DNA from: Curvibacter sp. AEP1-3
GTDB lineage: Bacteria; Pseudomonadota; Gammaproteobacteria; Burkholderiales; Burkholderiaceae_C
Direction: 5' to 3'
Assembly (NCBI RefSeq): GCF_002163715.1
Contig: NZ_CP015698.1
Location: 3,733,674-3,797,673, forward strand
Length of the DNA: 64,000 nucleotides
The notes beneath the pieces are model-generated. The model searched no databases. It had not been told where the DNA came from and was given only the letters and a program-made list of their open reading frames with translations. The position numbers and the translations under genes are program-made. Each line of letters starts with the position of its first letter. The first letter of the stretch is position 1. This document shows, one piece after another, positions 10,013 through 17,961 of this stretch.

Positions 10013-10038
10013 AAAGGGCACTCTTGGAGTGCCCTTTT
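10013..10038 (+). terminator. Rho-independent terminator after aspS
   Basis: AAGGGCACTC and GAGTGCCCTT form a stem of about 10 base pairs around a short loop (TTG), followed by TTTTTC. It lies 36 bases after the aspS stop and just before the nudB start. Confidence 0.85.
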
Positions 10039-10052
10039 TCTTTGCGAGACCC

Positions 10053-10550
10053 ATGACGAACCGCTTCAAAATTCCCCTGTCGGTATTGGTGGTGATCCAT
10101 ACCCCGCAGCGCGAGGTACTTCTGATTCGGCGGCTGGAGTCTGACCCCGCCGCGCCTCCTTTCTGGCAGTCGGTAACCGGCGCCAAAGACACTGAGGATG
10201 AGGACTGGGCGATCACAGCCGCCCGTGAGGTGTGGGAGGAGACAGGTCTGGATTGCAGAACTGGTGGCCCCCTGCAACACAACTTGACGGACTGGGCTCT
10301 GGAGAACGTGTACACCATCTATCCGCGTTGGCTGCATCGCTACGCCCCCGGGGTCACGCACAACACCGAGAGGGTGTTCGGTTTGCTCGTTCCTGAAGTT
10401 TGTGAGGTAACCCTCGCACCTCGGGAGCACACTCACTATTGCTGGCTGCCTTACTCAGAGGCGGCCGATTTGTGTTTTTCGCCGTCCAATGCAGAGGCCG
10501 TGCTGCAGCTCATGCACATGCCATCCAGCCATGAGGAGGAGCGCGCATGA
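10053..10550 (+). CDS. nudB: Dihydroneopterin triphosphate diphosphatase (Nudix)
   Basis: 165 residues from the ATG at 10053. An upstream in-frame GTG lies inside the terminator hairpin and was discarded. The beginning (NRFKIPLSVLVVIHTP) matches NudB. The Nudix box is present (GAKDTEDED..AAREVWEETGLD), with one residue more than the textbook spacing between G and E. NudB removes pyrophosphate from dihydroneopterin triphosphate, the second step of folate synthesis. folE, whose product makes the substrate, lies 2 kb downstream on the same strand, which fits. The stop overlaps the next gene by 4 bases. Confidence 0.9.
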   Translation: MTNRFKIPLSVLVVIHTPQREVLLIRRLESDPAAPPFWQSVTGAKDTEDEDWAITAAREVWEETGLDCRTGGPLQHNLTDWALENVYTIYPRWLHRYAPGVTHNTERVFGLLVPEVCEVTLAPREHTHYCWLPYSEAADLCFSPSNAEAVLQLMHMPSSHEEERA

Positions 10551-11296
10551 AGACTTTGCGCGTGGTGACCTACAACATCCATAAGGGTGTTCAGGGGCTG
10601 GGGCCTCTGCGTCGTTTGGAGATCCATAACCTCAGCCACGCGATGGAGCTCATGGATGCGGATGTACTGTGCCTGCAAGAAGTCCGAAAGTTGCACCAGC
10701 GTGAGGCGCGGCATTTTCCGCATTGGCCGCAAGCTCCGCAGGCGGATTACCTGGCCCCGGCAGGCTATGAGGCCATCTACCGCACCAACGCCATCACACG
10801 CCATGGAGAGCACGGTAACGCTTTGCTGAGCAAGTGGCCGGTGGTGCAACATCAGCACGAAGACATGTCGGACCACCGTCTTGAACAGCGGGGTTTGCTC
10901 CATGTGGAGTTGGATGTAGCGGGGCAGAGTGTGCATGTTTTGGTAGTGCATCTGGGACTTATCCGTGCGGGGCGGGGGCGTCAATTGCAACAACTGACGC
11001 AGTTCATTCAACGGGAGATTCCACCGGACGCCCCCCTTTTGGTGGCTGGCGATTTCAATGACTTGCCCGCCTGGGTGGCCCGGCAATTGGCCCCTGCCGG
11101 ATTGAAGGCGCCTGTGACCAAGCCTTGTGTCACCTTCCCGTCACGCCTGCCGCTGGTGCAACTCGACCACGTGCTGGCGCGAGGACTCACCCCTGTAAGT
11201 GCTACAGCGCCCCGGGGCATGAGTTGGGCGCGTATGTCGGACCATCTGCCCTTGATCACAGAATGGCAGCTGGCAGCGGAAACGCCGGCATGTTGA
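10547..11296 (+). CDS. Endonuclease/exonuclease/phosphatase (EEP) family protein, YbhP-like
   Basis: 249 residues. EEP fold motifs are complete: TYNIHKG at 9-15, the metal ligand in LCLQEVR, HGNALLSKWP, the VVHLGL strand, VAGDFNDLP and the terminal SDHLPLI. It overlaps nudB by 4 bases and its last codons overlap the start of clsB. In E. coli the EEP gene ybhP directly precedes clsB (ybhO), so the pairing suggests a phosphodiesterase acting with the phospholipid enzyme, though its substrate is not known to me. There is no obvious signal peptide, so it is likely cytoplasmic or membrane-peripheral. Confidence 0.9.
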   Translation: MKTLRVVTYNIHKGVQGLGPLRRLEIHNLSHAMELMDADVLCLQEVRKLHQREARHFPHWPQAPQADYLAPAGYEAIYRTNAITRHGEHGNALLSKWPVVQHQHEDMSDHRLEQRGLLHVELDVAGQSVHVLVVHLGLIRAGRGRQLQQLTQFIQREIPPDAPLLVAGDFNDLPAWVARQLAPAGLKAPVTKPCVTFPSRLPLVQLDHVLARGLTPVSATAPRGMSWARMSDHLPLITEWQLAAETPAC

Positions 11297-12504
11297 GGTC
11301 TGCCGCTTTTGCCTCTGGTCACGAGCTGCACCTTTTGCAGGGTGGGGGGCAATACTTCCCTGCGTTGACCAGCGCTGTCGATGCCGCGCAGCATGAAGTC
11401 CGCTTGGAGACCTATATCTTCCATTTCGATGTACAAGGCATTCAAGTGGCAGAGGCCCTTGAACGCGCTGCGTTGCGAGGTGTCGCCGTGTATCTGGTGA
11501 TGGATGGCGTGGGCACGCCAGATGTACCGCTGGATTGGCAACACCGATGGAACGCCAGTGGAGTGCGTTGGCATCAATACGCCCCTCTCGGTTATTTGGG
11601 CTTGTTCATTCCGGGGCGCTGGCGGCGAATGCACCGGAAGTTGTGCGTAGTCGACGGTGAGTCGGCCTTTTGCGGCGGCATCAACATTCTGGATGACCTT
11701 CTGGACCCGAATCATGGGCCACTGCGGGTGGCACGTTTGGACTATGCGGTCAGGGTGCGGGGCCCTTTGGTGGCGCAATGCAGGCAGGCGATGGTGCAAT
11801 TCTGGGCACGCTTGGAAGCCAAACTGCAAATAGAGCGACTGCACTGGAGGGAAGTACGAAGGAATTGGCCCGCGTTGGCCTGGCTGCCAAAGCCAGCTGC
11901 TTTGCCTTTGGTGGAGACACCTATTGCAGGTAGCTTCGCCGCTTTGGTACTGCGTGACAACGTTCGCAACCGTACCCGTATTGAAAGGGCTTACCTCAAA
12001 GCGATCGGGGAGGCCCGTAGCGCGATTGTCCTGGCCAATGCTTATTTCCTGCCGGGTGCCCGCCTGCGCAGAGCGCTCAAGCACGCGGTGCGCCGTGGTG
12101 TTCGCGTACAGGTGGTGGTGCAAGGACAGTACGAATACTTTATGCAGTACCACGCCTCCCGGCCGGTGTTGAGCGAGCTGGTGCTGGCCGGCGTAGAAGT
12201 TTACGAGTACACCCCGGGATTTCTGCATGCCAAGGTGGCAGTGGTGGATACCATTTGGGCGACGGTCGGCTCGTCCAATCTGGACCCCTTGAGTCTCTTG
12301 TTAGCCCGTGAAGCCAATGTGGTGGTCCATGACGTGGATTTCGCCCAGCAACTGGATACAGCCTTGTGTGCTGTCATTCAAACGTCAACACGCCGGTGGG
12401 ATCTGGTGGCAGACGCAAAACGACCTTGGCACCAGCGGGTGCGGGACCGTCTGGCTTTCGGATTGATGCGGGTTTTGCTCTTCTTCAGTGGTTCCCGCTA
12501 TTGA
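11290..12504 (+). CDS. clsB: Cardiolipin synthase B
   Basis: 404 residues from the ATG at 11290, which overlaps the end of the EEP gene. Starting there gives the ClsB-like entry (SGHELHLLQGGGQYFPAL). Two phospholipase-D HKD motifs are present: HRKLCVVDGESAFCGGIN in the first half, and HAKVAVVDTIWATVGSSNLD in the second. There is no N-terminal membrane anchor of the ClsA type, in line with ClsB. The enzyme condenses phosphatidylglycerol (or related lipids) into cardiolipin at the inner membrane. The stop codon lies inside repeat copy B. Confidence 0.93.
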   Translation: MLRSAAFASGHELHLLQGGGQYFPALTSAVDAAQHEVRLETYIFHFDVQGIQVAEALERAALRGVAVYLVMDGVGTPDVPLDWQHRWNASGVRWHQYAPLGYLGLFIPGRWRRMHRKLCVVDGESAFCGGINILDDLLDPNHGPLRVARLDYAVRVRGPLVAQCRQAMVQFWARLEAKLQIERLHWREVRRNWPALAWLPKPAALPLVETPIAGSFAALVLRDNVRNRTRIERAYLKAIGEARSAIVLANAYFLPGARLRRALKHAVRRGVRVQVVVQGQYEYFMQYHASRPVLSELVLAGVEVYEYTPGFLHAKVAVVDTIWATVGSSNLDPLSLLLAREANVVVHDVDFAQQLDTALCAVIQTSTRRWDLVADAKRPWHQRVRDRLAFGLMRVLLFFSGSRY

Positions 12505-12557
12505 TTTGATAGCTGCTCGCGCAGTGTTTATGAGCGCTGATTTCGAAAAACCCTAAA
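12501..12557 (+). repeat. Dispersed repeat copy B, between clsB and folE
   Basis: TTGATTTGATAGCTGCTCGC followed by GCAG, then TATGAGCGCTGATTT after the spacer. It matches the core and second block of copy A at 3112. It overlaps the clsB stop codon (TGA at 12502-12504) and ends about 30 bases before folE. Confidence 0.75.
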
Positions 12558-12588
12558 AGCCAATCGCTGGTACCATGACCGGACTTTT

Positions 12589-13308
12589 ATGAAAAAGAAA
12601 TCTACTATGAGCTCCTCTGACACATTTGAAGGAACGCCGGTTTCCGTCAAAATCCGTGAACGATTGAAGGCTTCCCGCAAGCGCTTTCACGCCAACGACA
12701 ACATTGCCGAATACATCCAGCCTGGTGAGCTGGAGACCTTGTTGGACGAGGTTGAAGTCCAGATGCGTGGCGTCTTGAACAGCCTGGTCATCGATATCGA
12801 AAACGACCACAACACTGACAACACAGCCCGCCGTGTTGCCAAGATGTACCTCAATGAGGTGTTCCGCGGCCGATATGTACCCGCACCCACGATCACCGAG
12901 TTTCCTAACGTTGGCCACCTCAATGAGTTGATGATCGTCGGCCCTATTACGGTACGCAGTGCCTGCAGCCACCACTTCTGCCCGGTCATCGGCAAAATAT
13001 GGATCGGCGTAATGCCCAATGAACACACCAACGTGATAGGTTTGTCCAAATATGCGCGCCTCGCTGAGTGGATCATGGGGCGCCCCCAGATTCAGGAAGA
13101 GGCCGTGGTGCAGCTCGCTGACCTGATCCAGGAAAAAACCCAGCCGGACGGCTTGGCTATCGTGATGGAAGCCAGCCACTACTGCATGGCCTGGCGCGGT
13201 GTAAAGGACATGGACAGCAAGATGATCAACTCGGTCATGCGCGGCGTGTTCCTGAAAGACCCCAATCTGCGCCGCGAATTTCTCTCTCTCATTCCCCAGA
13301 AAGGCTAA
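12589..13308 (+). CDS. folE: GTP cyclohydrolase I
   Basis: 239 residues. It converts GTP to dihydroneopterin triphosphate, the first step of tetrahydrofolate synthesis. Zinc ligands are visible in the SACSHHFCPV segment (C and H) and in the late cysteine of EASHYCMAWRGV, with the conserved GLSKYARL and QERLT-like QIQEEAVVQL helix between them. A second possible start is the ATG at 12607 (MSSSDTFEG), and the ATG at 12589 gives a lysine-rich extra six residues. Neither has a strong ribosome-binding site. A BLUF photoreceptor gene starts 5 bases after the stop. Confidence 0.95.
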   Translation: MKKKSTMSSSDTFEGTPVSVKIRERLKASRKRFHANDNIAEYIQPGELETLLDEVEVQMRGVLNSLVIDIENDHNTDNTARRVAKMYLNEVFRGRYVPAPTITEFPNVGHLNELMIVGPITVRSACSHHFCPVIGKIWIGVMPNEHTNVIGLSKYARLAEWIMGRPQIQEEAVVQLADLIQEKTQPDGLAIVMEASHYCMAWRGVKDMDSKMINSVMRGVFLKDPNLRREFLSLIPQKG

Positions 13309-13312
13309 TGCC

Positions 13313-13735
13313 ATGTTGGTCCGTTTGCTCTACGCCAGTCGCGCTATCGATTCCAATCCTGATGCGATCGAAGCCATTCTGGCCCAGTCCCGTAACTACA
13401 ACCCTACCTGCGGCATCACCGGCATTCTTTGCTACGGTGGCGGCATTTTCCTGCAGGCGATTGAAGGCGGCCGCATGGCGGTCAGCGAGCTCTATGGCCA
13501 CATCCAGAAGGATTCGCGCCACAAAGATGTCGTGCTGTTGCACTATGAAGAGATCACTGAGCGCCGCTTCGGTGGCTGGACCATGGGGCAAGTGAATATG
13601 TCCAAAATCAACACCAACATCTTGTTGAAATACGCAGAGCGCCCTGAGCTGGACCCGTATTCGGTGTCCGGCAAAGTGTCGTTGGCCTTGCTCGAAGAGC
13701 TGATGGCAACCGCGTCCATCATCGGGCGGGCCTGA
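13313..13735 (+). CDS. BLUF-domain blue-light sensor protein
   Basis: 140 residues forming a single BLUF (sensor of blue light using FAD) domain with a short C-terminal helical cap and no effector domain. The residues that build the light-active flavin network are present: Tyr7 (LLYAS), Asn30 (NYNPTCGITGIL), Gln48 (FLQAIEGG), and the Trp89/Met91 pair (GGWTMGQV). Stand-alone BLUF proteins signal through partner proteins. The gene starts 5 bases after folE, so the two are very likely cotranscribed. It could control motility or c-di-GMP, as other short BLUF proteins do, but no partner is evident beside it. Confidence 0.92.
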   Translation: MLVRLLYASRAIDSNPDAIEAILAQSRNYNPTCGITGILCYGGGIFLQAIEGGRMAVSELYGHIQKDSRHKDVVLLHYEEITERRFGGWTMGQVNMSKINTNILLKYAERPELDPYSVSGKVSLALLEELMATASIIGRA

Positions 13736-13744
13736 TCTGAGCGC

Positions 13745-14626
13745 ATGACGTTCACAGCCCTGGGGCTGGTGATCTTTGCAGGGCTGATCCACGCTAGTTG
13801 GAATATAGCTGCCAAAAAAGCGGGAGGTGACTCCCGCTTTGCGTTTTTCACCGCCATGGTGGTGATGGTCTTCTGGGCGCCTGTCGGCCTGTGGCTGGGC
13901 TGGCAACAAGTGCCTCAGTGGGACGCGCTGGCGTGGGCCTTCATCATCGCCAGCGGCATCATTCACGTCGGTTATTACACCGTGCTGTTACGCGGCTATC
14001 GCAAGTCAGATCTGACGGTCGTGTACCCCCTTGCGCGTGGTTCAGGGCCCTTGATGTCCTCATTGTTTGCCATTCTCGTGCTGGGCGAGCAGATCTCTGC
14101 CCTGGGTCTGACAGGTGTGCTGGCTGTCGTGGGCGGGGTGTTTCTGGTGGCTGGAGGGCCCGCTTTGTTCCGTCCCTCAGATGATCCGGCCCGCATTTCG
14201 CGCGTGCGTAAAGGAGTGGTCTACGGCTTGGTAACGGGTGTCTTCATTGCCAGCTACACCGTGGTTGACGGCTATGCGGTCAAGGTGCTGCTACTGTCGC
14301 CCATTCTGCTGGACTACATGGGTAATTTTGTACGATTGGTGTTTCTCTTCCCGCCGGTAGTTCGCGACCTGCCCGCTGCCCGGTTGCTCTTGCGTGCGCA
14401 ATGGAAATACGCTGCGATGGTGGGAATCGTGAGCCCGATTTCATATGTGTTGGTGCTGTATGCCATGCAAACAGCACCCATGAGCCATGTGGCCCCCGCG
14501 CGTGAGGTGTCCATGTTGTTTGCGGCACTTCTGGGTGGGCATCTGCTGGGCGAGGGTGATCGGATGGCGCGGCTCGCAGGTGCCGCCTGCATTGCCTTCG
14601 GCGTGATCGCTTTGGCGTTAGGGTGA
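13745..14626 (+). CDS. EamA/DMT-family transporter
   Basis: 293 residues with about ten hydrophobic helices arranged as two EamA repeats. Recognisable pieces are GLIHASWNIAAKKAGGD at the start, YPLARGSGPLMSSLFAILVL ending the first repeat, and the HVAPAREVSMLFAALLGG segment near the end. The drug/metabolite transporter superfamily exports amino acids, nucleosides or metabolites, and substrate cannot be told from sequence. The start is the ATG at 13745, 9 bases after the BLUF stop, so it probably belongs to the folE-BLUF transcript. Confidence 0.88.
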   Translation: MTFTALGLVIFAGLIHASWNIAAKKAGGDSRFAFFTAMVVMVFWAPVGLWLGWQQVPQWDALAWAFIIASGIIHVGYYTVLLRGYRKSDLTVVYPLARGSGPLMSSLFAILVLGEQISALGLTGVLAVVGGVFLVAGGPALFRPSDDPARISRVRKGVVYGLVTGVFIASYTVVDGYAVKVLLLSPILLDYMGNFVRLVFLFPPVVRDLPAARLLLRAQWKYAAMVGIVSPISYVLVLYAMQTAPMSHVAPAREVSMLFAALLGGHLLGEGDRMARLAGAACIAFGVIALALG

Positions 14627-14629
14627 GCC

Positions 14630-15469
14630 ATGGGTTTATTGGTCGGATGTGATTTTTCGAGCAGTCCCACATCGCGTAAAGCGATTGTTTGTGCAAGGGG
14701 CTCCCAGGCTCGGGGGCGGTTGGTGCTGGAAGGACTGGACAAGCTACATTCTCTGGACGCCTTCTCGCAATGGCTGCGCAAAGACCCGGCATGGATCGGC
14801 GCGTTTGACCTTCCCTTCGGCCTGCCGCGTGAACTCGTTGTTGCGCTGGGCTGGCCTCTCGAATGGGAGGCCTGTATGCGCCATTACGCTGGCCTGTCGC
14901 GCGATGAAATCAGGCGCTTGTTTTCTGCTTTCTGTGACGCTCGTCCTGCTGGAGGCAAATTCGCCCACCGGGCTACTGATGCACCCGCACAGTCCAGCCC
15001 TTCCATGAAATGGGTAAACCCGCCCGTCGCATTCATGCTGCACGCGGGCGTTCCTCGTCTGCTGGAGGCGGGTGTCTATTTGCCTGGCATGCAGCCCAGG
15101 CCCGTTTCTGCGACTGAGGAATCGGTCCGCGTAGGGCTGGAGGCTTACCCCGGCTTAATCGCGCGATCCGTTCTGGGTAATCGCAGCTACAAAAGCGACG
15201 ACAAAGCCAAGCAGACACCTGACCGTCTCATCGCCCGCAAAGATTTGCTCAATGCCTTGGAAACCGGACAGACCCGTTGGGATGTGCGTTTGAAGCTGAG
15301 TCATGCCCAGCGCGATGCGCTGGTCGACGATGCCAGTGGGGACAGTCTCGATGCAGTGTTGTGCTTGTTCTTGGCAGCATGGGCAGAAGTCCAGCACCAC
15401 CAAGGTCACTTGTTGTACGGCCTTCCACAGGATATGGATCCTTTGGAAGGGTGGATCGTCTCCGCTTAG
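14630..15469 (+). CDS. DUF429 domain protein
   Basis: 279 residues. The beginning (LLVGCDFSSSPTSRKAIV) and the segments WIGAFDLPFGLPRELV, VGLEAYPGLIAR and DSLDAVLCLFLAAWA are those of DUF429, an RNase H-like fold family with conserved acidic residues (D in GCDFSS, D in AFDLPFG, E in LEAYPG, D in SLDAV), which looks like a possible metal-binding nuclease-type centre. Function unknown. It starts 3 bases after the EamA stop and ends in a 4-base convergent overlap with the FleN-like gene on the other strand. Confidence 0.85.
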   Translation: MGLLVGCDFSSSPTSRKAIVCARGSQARGRLVLEGLDKLHSLDAFSQWLRKDPAWIGAFDLPFGLPRELVVALGWPLEWEACMRHYAGLSRDEIRRLFSAFCDARPAGGKFAHRATDAPAQSSPSMKWVNPPVAFMLHAGVPRLLEAGVYLPGMQPRPVSATEESVRVGLEAYPGLIARSVLGNRSYKSDDKAKQTPDRLIARKDLLNALETGQTRWDVRLKLSHAQRDALVDDASGDSLDAVLCLFLAAWAEVQHHQGHLLYGLPQDMDPLEGWIVSA

Positions 15470-16302
15470 TTGACCCGCAGGCCGACGGTTTCTTCCACTT
15501 TGACCGCCAACTGGGAGATCGCCAACGCCGCAGGGCTGCCGGGCATCGCTTGCAGTAGCAATTGCCGGCGCATGACGGCTTGGCGTACAGCGGGGTCTGC
15601 AGGGATATCGCCCATATGCACCAAACGGACGGGTTTGCCGGTGTCGGTGGTGACAAAACGGTCCAGCACCTGTTGCAACTGGGTGGTGATGGCCCGGCCG
15701 TCACCCAAGCGGGCTGTTTGATTGATTACCAGGCGGATAGTCTGTCGTTTCTGTTGGCCTACCAGTACTTTGATGGTGGCATAAGCATCGGTTAGCGATG
15801 TGGGCTCAGGGGTTGCCACCACAAGTACCTCAGAAGCCAATGAAACAGCGAATAAAACCACGTCGGAAATGCCTGCACCCGTGTCCAGTATCACTACGTC
15901 GTAATGCGGTACCAGTCCATTCATGATGCGCAGAAAGTCGCCCCGCACTTCCGGTGTCAGGCGCGAATACTCGACCATGCCGGAGCCCGCCAACAACACC
16001 GAGAAGCCGCCCGGCGCCCGGATGATGGCTTCTTCCAATTTGGCTTTGCCGGTGAAAACATCATGCAAAGTGATCTTGGGGTAGAGGTTCAGCACCACAT
16101 CCAGATTGGCAAGGCCCAAATCTGCATCCAACACCAGAACTCGTTGGCCACGCTTGGCCATGGCCGCCGCCAGGTTGGCGGAGACAAAAGTTTTACCGAC
16201 TCCGCCCTTGCCGCTGGTCACGGCAATGACTTTACCGATGGGTTTGAGCGGCACTCCGGGGTTGCCTTCGGCGGATTCGGGTGGATTCAGCACGTCAGAC
16301 AT
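15466..16302 (-). CDS. MinD/ParA-family ATPase, FleN/FlhG-like
   Basis: 278 residues. It carries the deviant Walker A motif (SGKGGVGKTFVSANLA, about 30-45), the DADLGLANLDVVLNL switch, and the ILDTGAGIS Walker B. These features, and the GKT rather than a plasmid ParA context, place it with FleN/FlhG/YlxH proteins that set flagellar number or act as antiactivators. No ParB-like gene is next to it. The ATG at 16302 overlaps the stop of the upstream GGDEF gene by one base (TGATG), so the two are translated together. No flagellar gene is in the window, so a role other than flagellar number is possible. Confidence 0.82.
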   Translation of the reverse strand: MSDVLNPPESAEGNPGVPLKPIGKVIAVTSGKGGVGKTFVSANLAAAMAKRGQRVLVLDADLGLANLDVVLNLYPKITLHDVFTGKAKLEEAIIRAPGGFSVLLAGSGMVEYSRLTPEVRGDFLRIMNGLVPHYDVVILDTGAGISDVVLFAVSLASEVLVVATPEPTSLTDAYATIKVLVGQQKRQTIRLVINQTARLGDGRAITTQLQQVLDRFVTTDTGKPVRLVHMGDIPADPAVRQAVMRRQLLLQAMPGSPAALAISQLAVKVEETVGLRVN

Positions 16303-17096
16303 CAAAATACCCTCTGCATGGCACCGGTGGCATGGCTGCCTTGTGCGTCGCTGGAAACGCTCTCAATCCATGCCGGGTCACCCAAGGACAGGTGACCGAA
16401 CAAGAGATTCTTCTCTTCTGCACTGACATAAATCTCTTGTTGTTGGTCCAGAAAAACACAGTTGCGACCTTCGCTCTTGGCGCGGTAGAGCTGCATGTCA
16501 GCCCTTTCGGTCCATAAGGTGGCGGTGGATCGCACCCACTCAGGCGCAAAGGCACCACCGATACTGACAGTGACCTTGATGGACAAGCCGGGTGCGATGG
16601 GAATGGACATTGCTTCGATATGCGCACGGATCCGCTCTGCCACAGCAGTGCCGAAACCTGTGTGGCAACTAGGGAGCATCACAGAAAACTCTTCCCCGCC
16701 GAAACGGGCGACGGTATCCATGGGACGTACGCATCCGGTCAGAGCTTTGGCAATCGCTTGCAGCACCTGATCGCCAGCCTGGTGTCCGTAGGTGTCATTG
16801 ACCTTTTTAAAGTGGTCGATATCCAGCATCAGGAGCAGGGCGGGCTCGCCGGAACGGGCGACCACATCGATGGATCGCTCCAATACGCCGCGGAAGTGGC
16901 GACGGTTGGCCAGACCCGTGAGGGGGTCTTTCAAGGAGAGTTCGCACAATCCGTCAATCACCGCTTGCAAATACGCCGTGGGCGATTCTTCAGGGGAAGG
17001 AAGCGAGACGGTGGCATCGTGTTCCAACAGCGCACGTGCATCATCCAAGCGCAGGCGCTGCAGATCGACGAGAGACGGTGGAAACGGTTTGGCCAC
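16302..17096 (-). CDS. GGDEF-domain diguanylate cyclase
   Basis: 264 residues. A short N-terminal helical region of about 50 residues is followed by a complete GGDEF domain (DPLTGLANRRHF at 57-68, DIDHFKKVNDTYGH at 92-105, active site GGEEF at 133-137). An RxxD inhibitory site (RPMD, 124-127) sits at the standard five-residue distance. It should make cyclic di-GMP from two GTP and be feedback-inhibited by its product. There is no sensor domain or transmembrane helix. The C-terminus extends about 45 residues past the domain. It is directly coupled to the FleN-like ATPase, suggesting joint control of motility or polarity. Confidence 0.92.
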   Translation of the reverse strand: MAKPFPPSLVDLQRLRLDDARALLEHDATVSLPSPEESPTAYLQAVIDGLCELSLKDPLTGLANRRHFRGVLERSIDVVARSGEPALLLMLDIDHFKKVNDTYGHQAGDQVLQAIAKALTGCVRPMDTVARFGGEEFSVMLPSCHTGFGTAVAERIRAHIEAMSIPIAPGLSIKVTVSIGGAFAPEWVRSTATLWTERADMQLYRAKSEGRNCVFLDQQQEIYVSAEEKNLLFGHLSLGDPAWIESVSSDAQGSHATGAMQRVF

Positions 17097-17167
17097 GATA
17101 GATCAGATGGTGTGTGGAAAGTCTAACAGGAAGCCTGAGTTCGTTGGAGGGGGCTCAGACCGCGAAA

Positions 17168-17187
17168 GCCTGCAATTAGCAGGTTTG
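17168..17187 (-). terminator. Weak hairpin after the MoeB-like gene
   Basis: CCTGC and GCAGG are separated by five bases, about 22 bases after the moeB-like stop. Only a short T-run follows on the minus strand, so it may or may not terminate. Confidence 0.3.
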
Positions 17188-17208
17188 GAAGACGCAATTC
17201 GCCGTTTG

Positions 17209-17955
17209 CTAGTGGGCGCAGACAGGGCACGAGGGATTGCGGGGTAGCCGCATTTCCGTCCACTCCATGCGCAAGCCATCCAAAAGCAGCACTCTGCCGC
17301 GCAGAGTGGTGCTGATACCCAGCACCAGCTTCAAAGCTTCGGCAGCCTGCATGGCGCCAATGACGCCCACCAAAGGGGCAAAAACGCCCATGGTCGAGCA
17401 CTGTGTGGGCGGCGGGGCATCGTCTGGAGGAAAAGCGCAGGCATAGCAGGGGGCATCGTCTGCACGACAGTCATACACAGAGATTTGGCCATCAAACCGT
17501 ATGGCAGCTCCGGAGACCAAAGGAACACGTGCGAGCACACATGCCTTGTTAACGGCTTGACGTGTCGTAAAGTTATCGCAGCAGTCGAGGACGACATCCA
17601 GCGACTCGAGGTTATCCGCCAGCCAAGCAGCGTCAGCATGGCTTTGAACGGCTTGAACCTGCGTGAGCGGGTTGATCGCATTCAGGCTTACTGACGCAGA
17701 CAGGACCTTGGCTTGCCCTACGCTATGGGTGGTGTGGATGATTTGCCGCTGGAGGTTGGTCAGATCTACGGTGTCAGGGTCGACCAACGTGATCTTGCCG
17801 ATGCCCGCTGCGGCAAGGTACATGGCGGCGGGTGCGCCCAAGCCACCGGCTCCGATGATCAGTGCGTGGGCGCCGCAAATGCGTTCTTGGCCTTCAATGC
17901 CGATTTCGTCCAGCAGAATGTGCCGCGAGTACCGAAGCAGCTCGGTGTCCTGCAT
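17209..17955 (-). CDS. moeB: MoeB/ThiF/HesA-family sulfur-carrier adenylyltransferase
   Basis: 248 residues, the length of MoeB without a rhodanese domain. It shows the entry sequence YSRHILLDEIGIEGQ, the nucleotide-binding IIGAGGLGAPAAMYLAAAG (about 33-51), the VDLTNLQRQIIH stretch with the catalytic arginine, and two CxxC pairs (CYAC and CPVC) for zinc. It adenylates the C-terminal glycine of a ubiquitin-like sulfur carrier (MoaD or ThiS). Which carrier it serves cannot be settled from this window, and neither moaD nor thiS lies nearby. Its start lies 6 bases after the ctpA stop. Confidence 0.87.
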   Translation of the reverse strand: MQDTELLRYSRHILLDEIGIEGQERICGAHALIIGAGGLGAPAAMYLAAAGIGKITLVDPDTVDLTNLQRQIIHTTHSVGQAKVLSASVSLNAINPLTQVQAVQSHADAAWLADNLESLDVVLDCCDNFTTRQAVNKACVLARVPLVSGAAIRFDGQISVYDCRADDAPCYACAFPPDDAPPPTQCSTMGVFAPLVGVIGAMQAAEALKLVLGISTTLRGRVLLLDGLRMEWTEMRLPRNPSCPVCAH

Positions 17956-17961
17956 GGGGAA

